The notes under the pieces were generated by a model, which saw nothing but the letters and a program-made list of their open reading frames with translations, made no database searches and was not told where the DNA came from. A stretch of DNA of 64,000 bases from Oscillospiraceae bacterium. Its GTDB lineage: Bacteria > Bacillota > Clostridia > Oscillospirales > Ruminococcaceae. The translations under genes and the position numbers were made by a program. Location of the stretch: contig JAFQBH010000020.1 of the NCBI GenBank assembly GCA_017399765.1, positions 1 through 64,000 of the forward strand, written 5' to 3'. Every line of letters begins with the position of its first letter. Position 1 is the first letter of the stretch. Positions 1-7,391 of this stretch are shown here, piece after piece.

Positions 1-1
1 T

Positions 2-268
2 GCAGGTCTTGTTGCAACCCTTGCTAACAACATCGCAATGTTCAACATCCTCAAAGACATGAACCCGAAAGCAAAACTCCTCAACTGCGCATTCGCAGTA
101 TCCGCAGCATTCGTATTCGGCGACCACCTCGGCTTCTGCGCTGGTAACAACGCTGAAATGATCGGCCCGATGATCGTTGGTAAACTTGTTGCTGGTATCC
201 TTGCAGTAGTTCTCGGCCAGTTCATGGCTCCCGCACTTCTCGCAAAAATCCCCGGCGCTGACAAATAA
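2..268 (+). CDS. eutH: Ethanolamine utilisation transporter EutH, C-terminal part
   Basis: The reading frame is open from base 2 and enters from outside the window, so only the last 88 codons are present. The stretch with the pattern NNIAMFNILKDMNPKAK, followed by AFVFGDHLGF and a hydrophobic IVGKLVAGI segment, matches the conserved C-terminal end of EutH, the membrane protein that imports ethanolamine. Two hydrophobic segments are visible. EutQ follows about 130 bases downstream, as at the end of many Firmicutes eut operons, which supports the call. A strong hairpin terminator closes the gene. The rest of the operon, including any microcompartment shell genes, lies outside the window. Confidence 0.9.
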   Translation, partial: AGLVATLANNIAMFNILKDMNPKAKLLNCAFAVSAAFVFGDHLGFCAGNNAEMIGPMIVGKLVAGILAVVLGQFMAPALLAKIPGADK

Positions 269-307
269 TTAATTTAAACATTAGTTGTTTTTCAATGCTA
301 CCTTTTG

Positions 308-351
308 GGAGCGCCTATTGCCGCGATAGGCGCTCCTCTTAAAGATTTTTT
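308..351 (+). terminator. Rho-independent terminator after eutH
   Basis: A perfect 11-bp stem, GGAGCGCCTAT (308-318) with ATAGGCGCTCC (326-336), is followed by a short gap and a T run. It lies between eutH and eutQ, so eutQ expression may depend on read-through; no clear promoter is visible before eutQ. Confidence 0.8.
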
Positions 352-402
352 AAACAAGGCTCCTTCGAGCCCTTATTCTTATACAGAAGGAGGCGCATAT
401 CA

Positions 403-858
403 ATGAACATCAGTGAAGAACTGATTAAGGAGATTGTCGCCAAAGTCTGCGCAAATATGAACGAAGCAGATAGCGTTCCTTTTGAAAGAAACGTTCTCTC
501 CAACGGCATGATGAGCATTAAAACTGCAACTGTTGAGTGCGAGCCTTTCCCCTTCGAAATCGGCGATGCACAGGACAAAACTTTTGCAACCGACGTTCTT
601 TCTCTTGAAGAATCTCCTCGTCTTGGCGCTGGCGTAATGGAAATGAAAGCAGGAGCAGAGTTCCCCTGGACCCTTAACTATGATGAAGTTGAATACATCA
701 TCGACGGTACCATCGTACTCAAATCCGAAGCTGGCAACGTAACTGCACATGCAGGCGATATGACCTATATCCCTAAAGGCACCAGCATTCATTTCTCCAC
801 CCCCGATTACGTAAGATTCATTTACGTAACCTACCCTGCAGACTGGGCAAATCAGTAA
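403..858 (+). CDS. eutQ: Ethanolamine utilisation protein EutQ (cupin)
   Basis: 151 residues, starting at an ATG with AGAAGGAGG eight to ten bases upstream. The C-terminal half is a cupin barrel: the segments EVEYIIDGT, AHAGDMTYIPKGT and VRFIYVTYPADW are the typical EutQ end. EutQ proteins belong to ethanolamine catabolism and have been described as acetate kinases linked to the microcompartment. The protein has EutQ length for a form with a short N-terminal region. It follows eutH directly and is closed by its own terminator, so this is probably the last gene of the eut cluster. Confidence 0.9.
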   Translation: MNISEELIKEIVAKVCANMNEADSVPFERNVLSNGMMSIKTATVECEPFPFEIGDAQDKTFATDVLSLEESPRLGAGVMEMKAGAEFPWTLNYDEVEYIIDGTIVLKSEAGNVTAHAGDMTYIPKGTSIHFSTPDYVRFIYVTYPADWANQ

Positions 859-872
859 TTTATTATTGATTT

Positions 873-903
873 AAAAAACACCGCTTTGGCGGTGTTTTTT
901 TTT
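873..903 (+). terminator. Terminator after eutQ
   Basis: AAAAACACCGC, a TTTG loop and GCGGTGTTTTT form a stem followed by a run of nine or more T. It separates the eut genes from the next transcription unit. Confidence 0.9.
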
Positions 904-925
904 GTGTCCGATTTTTGCTTTTCGG

Positions 926-954
926 TTGTTATAAAATTCGTTTTGTGATAAAAT
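926..954 (+). promoter_or_regulatory. SigA-type promoter of the amidohydrolase gene
   Basis: TTGTTA (926-931), a 17-base spacer and TAAAAT (949-954) lie 34 bases before the chosen start and after the eutQ terminator. Confidence 0.6.
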
Positions 955-987
955 ATACATGGATTTTTAATGAAGCGAGGCGAAAAA

Positions 988-1782
988 ATGCCTGATTATA
1001 AAATAATCGACGTACATAACCATATCTATCCGGAAAAAATTGTGAGCAAGGCAACGGACGCTATCGGCGATTTTTACGATATCAATATGCAGCATCTTGG
1101 AACGGGTGATGAGCTTGTTGCGGCAGGGAAGAGGGCAGGAATTGAAAAATTTGTGGTTTGTTCCGCGGCAACAACTCCGGCGCAGGTCCAGATAATAAAT
1201 AACTTTATTGCGTCGGAATGCGAAAATCATCCGGAATTCATCGGATTTGGAACTTTGCACCCGGGTTTTGAAGATTGCGATGCAGAATTAAAAAGAATGA
1301 AGGAAATGGGACTTACCGGAGTGAAACTGCACCCGGATTTCCAGAAGTTTTATATAGATGATCCTGAAGCTTTGCCTATGTTCAAGACGATTCGCGATAA
1401 CGATATGTGGCTTATCGTTCATCTCGGTGACGACAGATTTGAATATTCCCAGCCGGAAAGAATGGCAAAAGTTCTTGATGAAGTTCCGGGACTTAAGCTT
1501 ATCGGTGCCCATTTCGGCGGATACCGCAGATGGGAATCCGCTCTTGACGTTTATAAACCCGGTACCCTTTATTTTGATATTTCCAGCTCGCTCCATTTTA
1601 TGAGCAAGGAGCTTGTTTTTAAGTTTTTTGACCGCTTCGGAATCGAAAATTTCTTTTGGGGAACGGATTTCCCCATGTGGGATCATAAAGAGGAACTGGA
1701 ACTTTTCTTCAGTCTTGGTCTTTCGGAAGAACAGAACAGAATGATTCTTTATGATAATTTTGCAAAGGCTTACGGACTTTAA
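988..1782 (+). CDS. TIM-barrel metal-dependent hydrolase (amidohydrolase-2 family)
   Basis: 264 residues. An ATG at 970 is in frame, but the ribosome site GAGG at 977-980 sits seven bases before the ATG at 988, so 988 is preferred. The N-terminal DVHNHIYP gives the HxH metal ligands (His10, His12). GVKLHP near residue 112, HLGD with His145, GAHFGG, and GTDFP with Asp227 follow the order of metal and catalytic residues in amidohydrolase-2 enzymes such as decarboxylases and lactonases. The substrate cannot be told from sequence. The gene stands alone between two terminators. No signal peptide is visible, so it is cytoplasmic. Confidence 0.85.
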   Translation: MPDYKIIDVHNHIYPEKIVSKATDAIGDFYDINMQHLGTGDELVAAGKRAGIEKFVVCSAATTPAQVQIINNFIASECENHPEFIGFGTLHPGFEDCDAELKRMKEMGLTGVKLHPDFQKFYIDDPEALPMFKTIRDNDMWLIVHLGDDRFEYSQPERMAKVLDEVPGLKLIGAHFGGYRRWESALDVYKPGTLYFDISSSLHFMSKELVFKFFDRFGIENFFWGTDFPMWDHKEELELFFSLGLSEEQNRMILYDNFAKAYGL

Positions 1783-1791
1783 ACACAGATA

Positions 1792-1824
1792 AAAAACGCA
1801 AAACCGTTTGGTTTTGCGTTTTTC
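1792..1824 (+). terminator. Terminator after the amidohydrolase gene
   Basis: AAAAACGCAAAACC, GTTT loop and GGTTTTGCGTTTTT form a 14-bp stem that ends in T residues. Confidence 0.85.
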
Positions 1825-1869
1825 CTTTTTTGTTTCTTTTATATAATATATGTTAATTGATAAATTCAA

Positions 1870-1928
1870 TTGACAAACATAATAAACGGGTCTATAATAA
1901 TAATGTATTTTAATATGTATTAATATGT
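1870..1928 (+). promoter_or_regulatory. Promoter with shared post -10 element, unit 1 of the cohesin locus
   Basis: TTGACA (1870-1875), a 17-base spacer and TATAAT (1893-1898) form a consensus promoter. It is followed at once by AATAATGTATTTTAATATGT (1899-1918) and a further copy of TAATATGT (1921-1928). Closely similar elements occupy the same place after the -10 boxes at 11534 and 17303, so this is a candidate common operator or initial transcribed signal for the locus. Confidence 0.8.
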
Positions 1929-1941
1929 CTGGGAGAAGAAA

Positions 1942-2871
1942 ATGAAAAGGTTGTTATCTGTTGTTTTCTGTGTGTTTCTTTTGGCATGTTTTTCTGTAAC
2001 AGCTTTTGCCGACGAAAACGCAGAAATTTCATTTGATACATATTCTTCTGAAAACAAAGGCAACGTTTGTGTTGATATAAACATTTCAGAAGACGGAAAT
2101 CCGGTCATGCTTCAATACTGCGTTGCTTACGACAGTTCTGCGCTCGACGTTGTTTCGGTTACAACCGGCGATGCTTTTTCCGGAAATTCTTCACCGGTAA
2201 TCAATCAGACAGACGGAAAAATTTATTTCATTTGGGATTCTTTTACCCCGCTTGATGACGGCGGAACAATGCTTCAGATTGAATTCGCTCCGAAAAATGA
2301 AGAAAAAACCGAGGTTTGGATAGACCAGAGCGAATCTTTTGTTGTGGCGGATTCTTCGTTTAACGATATCGGAACCGTTAACGGAAAAGCGGAGATAGAA
2401 GCGGTGTCAAATGAAAAACCGAAAGATGAAAGTTCGTCTTCCTCGTCTTCTCAGCCCAAGCCGCCTTCCGGAAGCAACAACGGAATCACCATTGATAAGA
2501 ATGAAGTTTCCGTTGGCGTTGGCGAAGAGGTAAAAGTGGAACTTGAAGATGCCAAAGACGAAAATGTTATTTGGTACAGCAGCAACGAAAACGTTGTCAA
2601 AGTTGATGAAAACGGAGAAATCGTTCCGGTTGCTCCGGGAACGGCAACCGTTACCGTTACAACCGAAGAAGGCGACAAAGAAGCAACTTGTGTGGTAACG
2701 GTAACCGATGACGGCATAAAAACCGACTATGCCGAATCCGGCGAAGTTGAAGTCCTTTATAGCGAAAAGGAAGATGTTATGCCGGGTTGGGTTTGGGCTG
2801 TAATTGCAGTTATGATTGCAGCGATTGCCGTGGTTGTTGTGATGATTATCAAAAAAGTAAAAAATAAATAA
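1942..2871 (+). CDS. Secreted membrane-anchored protein: cohesin-like domain, Big2 domain, C-terminal TM
   Basis: 309 residues with GGGAG before the ATG. Residues 1-23 are a signal peptide ending in AFA. Residues about 25-152 have the cohesin-type pattern: a strand rich in alternating hydrophobics, YDSSALDVVSV, then a GKIYFIWDS strand and a later strand with LQIEFAP. A Ser/Pro linker (about 155-178) leads to a bacterial Ig-like (Big2) domain (about 179-253: IVPVAPGTATVTVTTEEG). A hydrophobic helix (about 280-300) followed by KKVKNK anchors the C-terminus in the membrane. It is the first gene of a three-gene unit with the next cohesin proteins. The cohesin call for this domain is less certain than for its neighbours, and the partner is unknown. 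Confidence 0.7.
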   Translation: MKRLLSVVFCVFLLACFSVTAFADENAEISFDTYSSENKGNVCVDINISEDGNPVMLQYCVAYDSSALDVVSVTTGDAFSGNSSPVINQTDGKIYFIWDSFTPLDDGGTMLQIEFAPKNEEKTEVWIDQSESFVVADSSFNDIGTVNGKAEIEAVSNEKPKDESSSSSSSQPKPPSGSNNGITIDKNEVSVGVGEEVKVELEDAKDENVIWYSSNENVVKVDENGEIVPVAPGTATVTVTTEEGDKEATCVVTVTDDGIKTDYAESGEVEVLYSEKEDVMPGWVWAVIAVMIAAIAVVVVMIIKKVKNK

Positions 2872-2941
2872 CGTTAGATTTGTTCCGGACGGAACTTAAA
2901 ATATTGGAAAAGAAAAAGGTATATAAGTGGGAGGCGTTCAA

Positions 2942-4303
2942 ATGAAAAGAACGGTCGCAATACTGTTGGCTTTGGTTTTACTCTTAAGCTTTGCAGTACC
3001 GCTTTATGCGGAAGATGTTGCTTCGGGAAGACTTATTCTCGGAAGCGAAGTTTTCCTTGAAGCGGGAGAGACAAAAACAATTCCTGTTGAAATCAAAGAT
3101 GCGGGAATGCTTTCTGTTATCCAGTTTGTTGTTGAGTACGACAGTACAAAACTTGAACTGCAGAATGTTACGCCGACAGTAATTGCCGGAAAAGAGGTCA
3201 ACATTGTAACAGGAGCAGAAGAAGGAACAATCCTGGATGGTGTTGATTCTCAGGTTTCTCATGCTAAGGCACAGATTTCTCAGCCGGAAGCAGGAAAGGT
3301 TTCTATTATTTGGGAATCTGAAAACCAGATCAACGGCGATGGTATTATCGCTTACCTTACCTTCCAGGCTCTTGAAGACGAAATCGGCAGGGCCGGCGTT
3401 TCCTTAAGCCAGGATCCTGAAGACGAATTCATCTTCAAAGAAGATTCTCAGGACAAAGTTCCCACCGAAGATATAATCGGCGGTGTTGAAGAAGAACCGA
3501 TGGTTGAAACCAAATACACCGTTTCTTTCAATGCGGGAAAAGGAACGGGAGCACCTGCGGCGGTAAAAACCATTGACGGCAAGGTAACGATTCCGGACGT
3601 TACTCCTGTTTATGAAGGACATGTTTTCCTTGGTTGGGCGACCACTTCGAACGCAACTGAAGCAGAGTATGAACGCGGCGAAACTTATGATATAACAAAA
3701 GACATTAACCTTTTCGCGGTTTGGGTGAAAACTCCGAAGATTGTTGTAGGAGAAGTTAAAGGCAGAGCGGGAGAAACCGTTGAAGTTCCGGTAAGCATCG
3801 AGAACAACCCGGGAGTGGCTTCGGGTGATATTACGATTTCCTATAACAAAAATATAATGGAACTTAAAAATATTAAGGTTTCCGCTTTGATGTCTTCAGG
3901 AATGAGTGCACCGAATGCTAAAGATGGCATTATATCTTTTATGGCACTTGATAATATTAAAGGTGACGGTGAAATGTATGTTTTAGAATTCGAAATAAAA
4001 GATACTGCACCGGATGGTTCGTATCCAATTTCTATAAGCGGTAATGTTTATAATTCGTCATCAGAAACAGTTAATGTTGTTTTTGAAAACGGTTCAGTTA
4101 AAGTTGTTTCTGTTGAGCCTGGCGATGTTGATGGCAACGGAATTATTAACAGTTTGGATGCAATGAGAATTTTACAATGTAGCGCAAAAATCCTTAAACT
4201 CGAAGACCTTGCATATCCAGAAGTAGCGGACTTTGATGGAAATGGAATTGTAAATAGTTTGGATGCAATGAAGACACTTCGTAAAGCAGCGCATCTTGAT
4301 TGA
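2942..4303 (+). CDS. Secreted adaptor: two cohesin-like domains, InlB-type repeat and a C-terminal dockerin
   Basis: 453 residues. GGGAGG at 2929-2934 is seven bases before the ATG at 2942; the in-frame GTG at 2927 overlaps that ribosome site and is rejected. Residues 1-23 are a signal peptide. A first cohesin-like domain spans about 29-175 (FVVEYDSTKLELQNV). A Listeria-Bacteroides (InlB B-type) repeat spans about 193-263 and contains GHVFLGWATT. A second cohesin-like domain spans about 264-389 (VEVPVSIENNPGVASGD, FEIKDTAPDGSYPISISG). A type I dockerin covers 394-453 with two calcium loops, DVDGNGIINSLD and DFDGNGIVNSLD. Proteins with both cohesins and a dockerin act as scaffold adaptors in cellulosome-like systems. 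The next gene starts 13 bases downstream, so they are probably co-transcribed. Confidence 0.8.
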   Translation: MKRTVAILLALVLLLSFAVPLYAEDVASGRLILGSEVFLEAGETKTIPVEIKDAGMLSVIQFVVEYDSTKLELQNVTPTVIAGKEVNIVTGAEEGTILDGVDSQVSHAKAQISQPEAGKVSIIWESENQINGDGIIAYLTFQALEDEIGRAGVSLSQDPEDEFIFKEDSQDKVPTEDIIGGVEEEPMVETKYTVSFNAGKGTGAPAAVKTIDGKVTIPDVTPVYEGHVFLGWATTSNATEAEYERGETYDITKDINLFAVWVKTPKIVVGEVKGRAGETVEVPVSIENNPGVASGDITISYNKNIMELKNIKVSALMSSGMSAPNAKDGIISFMALDNIKGDGEMYVLEFEIKDTAPDGSYPISISGNVYNSSSETVNVVFENGSVKVVSVEPGDVDGNGIINSLDAMRILQCSAKILKLEDLAYPEVADFDGNGIVNSLDAMKTLRKAAHLD

Positions 4304-4316
4304 TTAGGAGGAAAAC

Positions 4317-7301
4317 ATGAAAAGATTTATTGCTTTATTACTTGCAATTGTTATGATTAACACATTTACTGTTACAGGTTTTGCTGCAGATCCTGCAGTA
4401 ATTACAGTTTCTTCTGCTGAATATGTCCTTGACAGTGATGAAAAAATTAAAGAAATTACAGTTTCAATCGATGGAAACCCCGGTTTTGCGGCATTCGATT
4501 TAATTGTTGATTATGATGACAGCCAGTTCGTTCTGAAGGAATTTGTAAATGGTTCTGCATTGACTGGAATGTTGGTAGCTCCCAACCCTGCAGAAGGACT
4601 TATTTCTGTAACAGGTTTGGCTGATGTTGTAACCAATGATGTGCTTTTTACTTTGAAATTTGAAGTAAAAGATACTGTTACAGTTGGCAAAAAAGAAGTT
4701 TCTATAAGCGGTTCTATGTATAATTCTGTGTATGAAGAAGTACTTTTCACCGTTGTTCCCGGCGGCGTAACCGTTGTTTGCACTGACCACGATTTCCAGT
4801 CTATCGTAGATGATAAATATCTTGATACTGAGCACCCTGCAACTTGCGAAGTACAGCCCACTTATTTTAAAAGCTGTAGCAAATGCGGCGCAAAAGGCAG
4901 CGAAACTTTCGTAGATACCAACGGTGAATTTGCTCCCCATGACTTCACTGTAGAAAAAGCAACTGCAGAATATCTTAAAGATGAACCTAACTGCAATTCC
5001 AAAGCTGTTTATTACAAATCCTGCTCTGTTTGCGAAATTTCCGCAAAAGGCATTGATGAAACTGCGACTTTCGAAGGTGCAGTAGATTCCGATAAACATA
5101 AACCCGCAGTTGATTGGAGCAATGAAACTGTAGAAAACGTACAGTACCATTACCATGTTTGCGAAAACGAATGCGGAACCAAGCTTCACAGAGAAGCCTG
5201 CTCCGGCGGCACTGCAACCTGCACCGCAAAAGCAGTATGTTCTGTTTGTGGAAAAGAATACGGCGATCTTCTTCCTCATGTTTATGACAAAAAAGTAGCA
5301 ACTGAAGCTTATAAAGCCACCGATGCAACCTGCACCGCAAAAGCAACTTATTATTATTCCTGCGTTTGCGAAAAAGCCGGCGAAGATACCTTTGAGGACG
5401 GCGAAATGCTTGATCATGATTTTACCGCTGAAAAAGTTGCAAATGAATATATTGTAGGCGAAGCAACCTGCGGTTCTCCTGCAACCTATTATAAATCCTG
5501 TTCCGTTTGCGGCAAATCTTCTAATGATCTTACAAAAACCTTTACTAATGGCGAACCCCTTGAACATGATTACAAAGTAACTTACGGCGAATGGACAAAA
5601 GGCGTAGATGGTTGGGAACTTACTGCAACTGCAGAATGCCAGCGTGAATCCTGCAACGAAGCAATCGAAGGCCATATCGTAACTGCAACCGCAAACGTAG
5701 CTCCTGAAGTTACCACCGAACCTACCTGCGAAAAAATGGGTAAAACCACCTATACCGCAACCTTTGATGTCGTTTGGGCAGAAACCAAGACCCACGAAGT
5801 AGAAGATGTTCCCGCAGTAGAGCATAACTATGAAAATGCACCTGTTTCCTATAAATGGACCGAAACCAAAGACGGCGATAAAGTAACCGGATATACTGCT
5901 TGCGAAGCAATCCGTTATTGCCAGAATGAATGCTGCGATGTTGACGGCGGAAAAGCTGAAATTGAAAAAGTAACTCTTACAACCAAAATTAAAGGCGCAA
6001 CCTGCGAAACTGAAGAAGTAACCACTTATACCGCATATTTCAGCAATATAGATTGGGCAGAAACCCAGAGCAAAGAACTCGTTACCGGAGACAAACTTGG
6101 CCATGATTTCGGTGAAACCGATTATGACTGGGCAGAAGACGGTTCTTCCTGCGAAGCAAAACGCCAGTGTGTACGCGCAAACTGCAATGTTGCCGGCGGC
6201 AAAGTTGAAACCGCAGATGCAGAAGTAAACGGTATTGTAACAAAAGAACCCACCTGTGCTGAAGAAGGTAACACTCGTTATACCGCAACATTTGGTGTTG
6301 ATTGGGCAGAAACCCAGACCAAAGATATTGCAATCCCTGTTGATGATGATGCACATGACTGGTCCGTTTCCTACAATTGGTCTGAAGATGGTCTTGCTTG
6401 CACCGCAACCCACGTTTGCGCAAACGACGCAACTCATAACGAAACCGCAGATGCAGAAGTAAACGGTATTGTAACAAAAGAACCTACCTGCACTTTGCCC
6501 GGTGATACCCAGTACACCGCAACCTTTGATGTTGATTGGGCAGAAACCCAGTACACTGTTCGTACCGACGTTGCAGTAAATCCCGATGCTCATGATTGGG
6601 GCGCATGGAAAGTAACCGAATATCCTACTTACGGTGAAGCCGGTGAAGAAGCTCGTGTTTGCGTAAATGACGATACACACGTACAAACCAAAGAAATTCC
6701 TGCACTTGAAATGCCCAAGCAGGAAGAGATGGATAAAGTTGTAGTTGACGATAAAGAGTATTACGTCGGAGAACAGGTAATAGATCCTGAAAATACCGAT
6801 GAGGTTCCGAAAGAAATAAAAGATGAAACTGACCTTGGTAAGGATAAAGTTAAAGTTTCCTTTGTTGGCGTAATTATCGGTGAATATAATGATGCGGGTG
6901 AATTTGAAAAGGTTAAGGCAACCGTTACAATCGGATTCCCCGAAGGCGCCGACAGCAATGATGACTTTGAAGTTTATGTAATTGATGCAAATGGTAATAT
7001 TACAAGACTTGCTAACAAACCCACTGTAACTGAAGATGGTATCGAAGTTGAAGTTGACGGTTCCGCAACTTTCGCAATTGCTTACGTTGAAAATGACAAT
7101 AACAACTGGCCGAACTTCCCCAACTGGCCGAACAGACCTAACAGACCTTCCAGACCCGGTTCTTCCTCCGGTGAAGGTATAACCATTATCGACGGTCTTG
7201 ATAAAGAAGAAAGCAACCCCAATACCGGTGCACCTCTTATGGGAATCATTCCCGCAATTGTTGTTGCCGCTGCAGCTGTTTCCTTCAAAAAAAGACACTG
7301 A
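4317..7301 (+). CDS. Cell-wall-anchored cohesin protein with Cys-pair repeats and NPNTG sorting signal
   Basis: 994 residues, ATG preceded by TAGGAGG. Residues 1-24 are a signal peptide. Residues about 26-152 are a cohesin-like domain (VSIDGNPGFAAFDLIVDYD, then GLISVTGLADVV and FEVKDTVTVGKKEVSISG). Then come repeats with paired cysteines (pattern CxxxATYYKSCSxCG, about 160-420), followed by at least four repeats with the pattern EPTC-x(8)-YTATF-x-V-x-WAET (about 450-770). A further domain of unknown type (about 800-925) and an Asn/Pro/Arg linker precede N967-P-N-T-G971, a hydrophobic helix and a KKRH tail. That arrangement is a sortase sorting signal of a non-LPXTG kind. By analogy with single-cohesin wall anchors such as ScaE of Ruminococcus flavefaciens, this may be the surface attachment point of the locus. 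No sortase gene is in the window. Confidence 0.8.
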   Translation: MKRFIALLLAIVMINTFTVTGFAADPAVITVSSAEYVLDSDEKIKEITVSIDGNPGFAAFDLIVDYDDSQFVLKEFVNGSALTGMLVAPNPAEGLISVTGLADVVTNDVLFTLKFEVKDTVTVGKKEVSISGSMYNSVYEEVLFTVVPGGVTVVCTDHDFQSIVDDKYLDTEHPATCEVQPTYFKSCSKCGAKGSETFVDTNGEFAPHDFTVEKATAEYLKDEPNCNSKAVYYKSCSVCEISAKGIDETATFEGAVDSDKHKPAVDWSNETVENVQYHYHVCENECGTKLHREACSGGTATCTAKAVCSVCGKEYGDLLPHVYDKKVATEAYKATDATCTAKATYYYSCVCEKAGEDTFEDGEMLDHDFTAEKVANEYIVGEATCGSPATYYKSCSVCGKSSNDLTKTFTNGEPLEHDYKVTYGEWTKGVDGWELTATAECQRESCNEAIEGHIVTATANVAPEVTTEPTCEKMGKTTYTATFDVVWAETKTHEVEDVPAVEHNYENAPVSYKWTETKDGDKVTGYTACEAIRYCQNECCDVDGGKAEIEKVTLTTKIKGATCETEEVTTYTAYFSNIDWAETQSKELVTGDKLGHDFGETDYDWAEDGSSCEAKRQCVRANCNVAGGKVETADAEVNGIVTKEPTCAEEGNTRYTATFGVDWAETQTKDIAIPVDDDAHDWSVSYNWSEDGLACTATHVCANDATHNETADAEVNGIVTKEPTCTLPGDTQYTATFDVDWAETQYTVRTDVAVNPDAHDWGAWKVTEYPTYGEAGEEARVCVNDDTHVQTKEIPALEMPKQEEMDKVVVDDKEYYVGEQVIDPENTDEVPKEIKDETDLGKDKVKVSFVGVIIGEYNDAGEFEKVKATVTIGFPEGADSNDDFEVYVIDANGNITRLANKPTVTEDGIEVEVDGSATFAIAYVENDNNNWPNFPNWPNRPNRPSRPGSSSGEGITIIDGLDKEESNPNTGAPLMGIIPAIVVAAAAVSFKKRH
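6207..6484 (+). repeat. 44-base exact direct repeat inside the Cys-repeat region
   Basis: The same 44 bases occur at 6207-6250 and 6441-6484, 234 bases (78 codons) apart, encoding the ETADAEVNGIVTKEP segment. The flanking copies differ, so this is a recently duplicated or homogenised protein repeat. Confidence 0.85.
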
Positions 7302-7327
7302 TTTATTGAAATAATAATGTTTTATTG

Positions 7328-7366
7328 GTTCAAACCTGCCTTTTCCAAAAGGCAGGTTTGAACTTT
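7328..7366 (+). terminator. Long 17-bp hairpin between the wall-anchor gene and the next gene
   Basis: GTTCAAACCTGCCTTTT (7328-7344) pairs perfectly with AAAAGGCAGGTTTGAAC (7347-7363). Only TTT follows, so termination may be partial. No promoter of the kind used by the neighbouring units is visible before 7392, so the next gene may be reached by read-through. Confidence 0.55.
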
Positions 7367-7391
7367 ATGTAAGAAAAAGCAGGGTGATTAG

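Noticed and set aside
4500..7298. A 932-codon open frame on the minus strand opposite the wall-anchor gene
   Set aside because: It is Cys/Phe/Ile-rich with no recognisable domain, has no ribosome site, and arises from the codon bias of the real plus-strand gene. The plus strand shows a signal peptide, cohesin and sorting signal.
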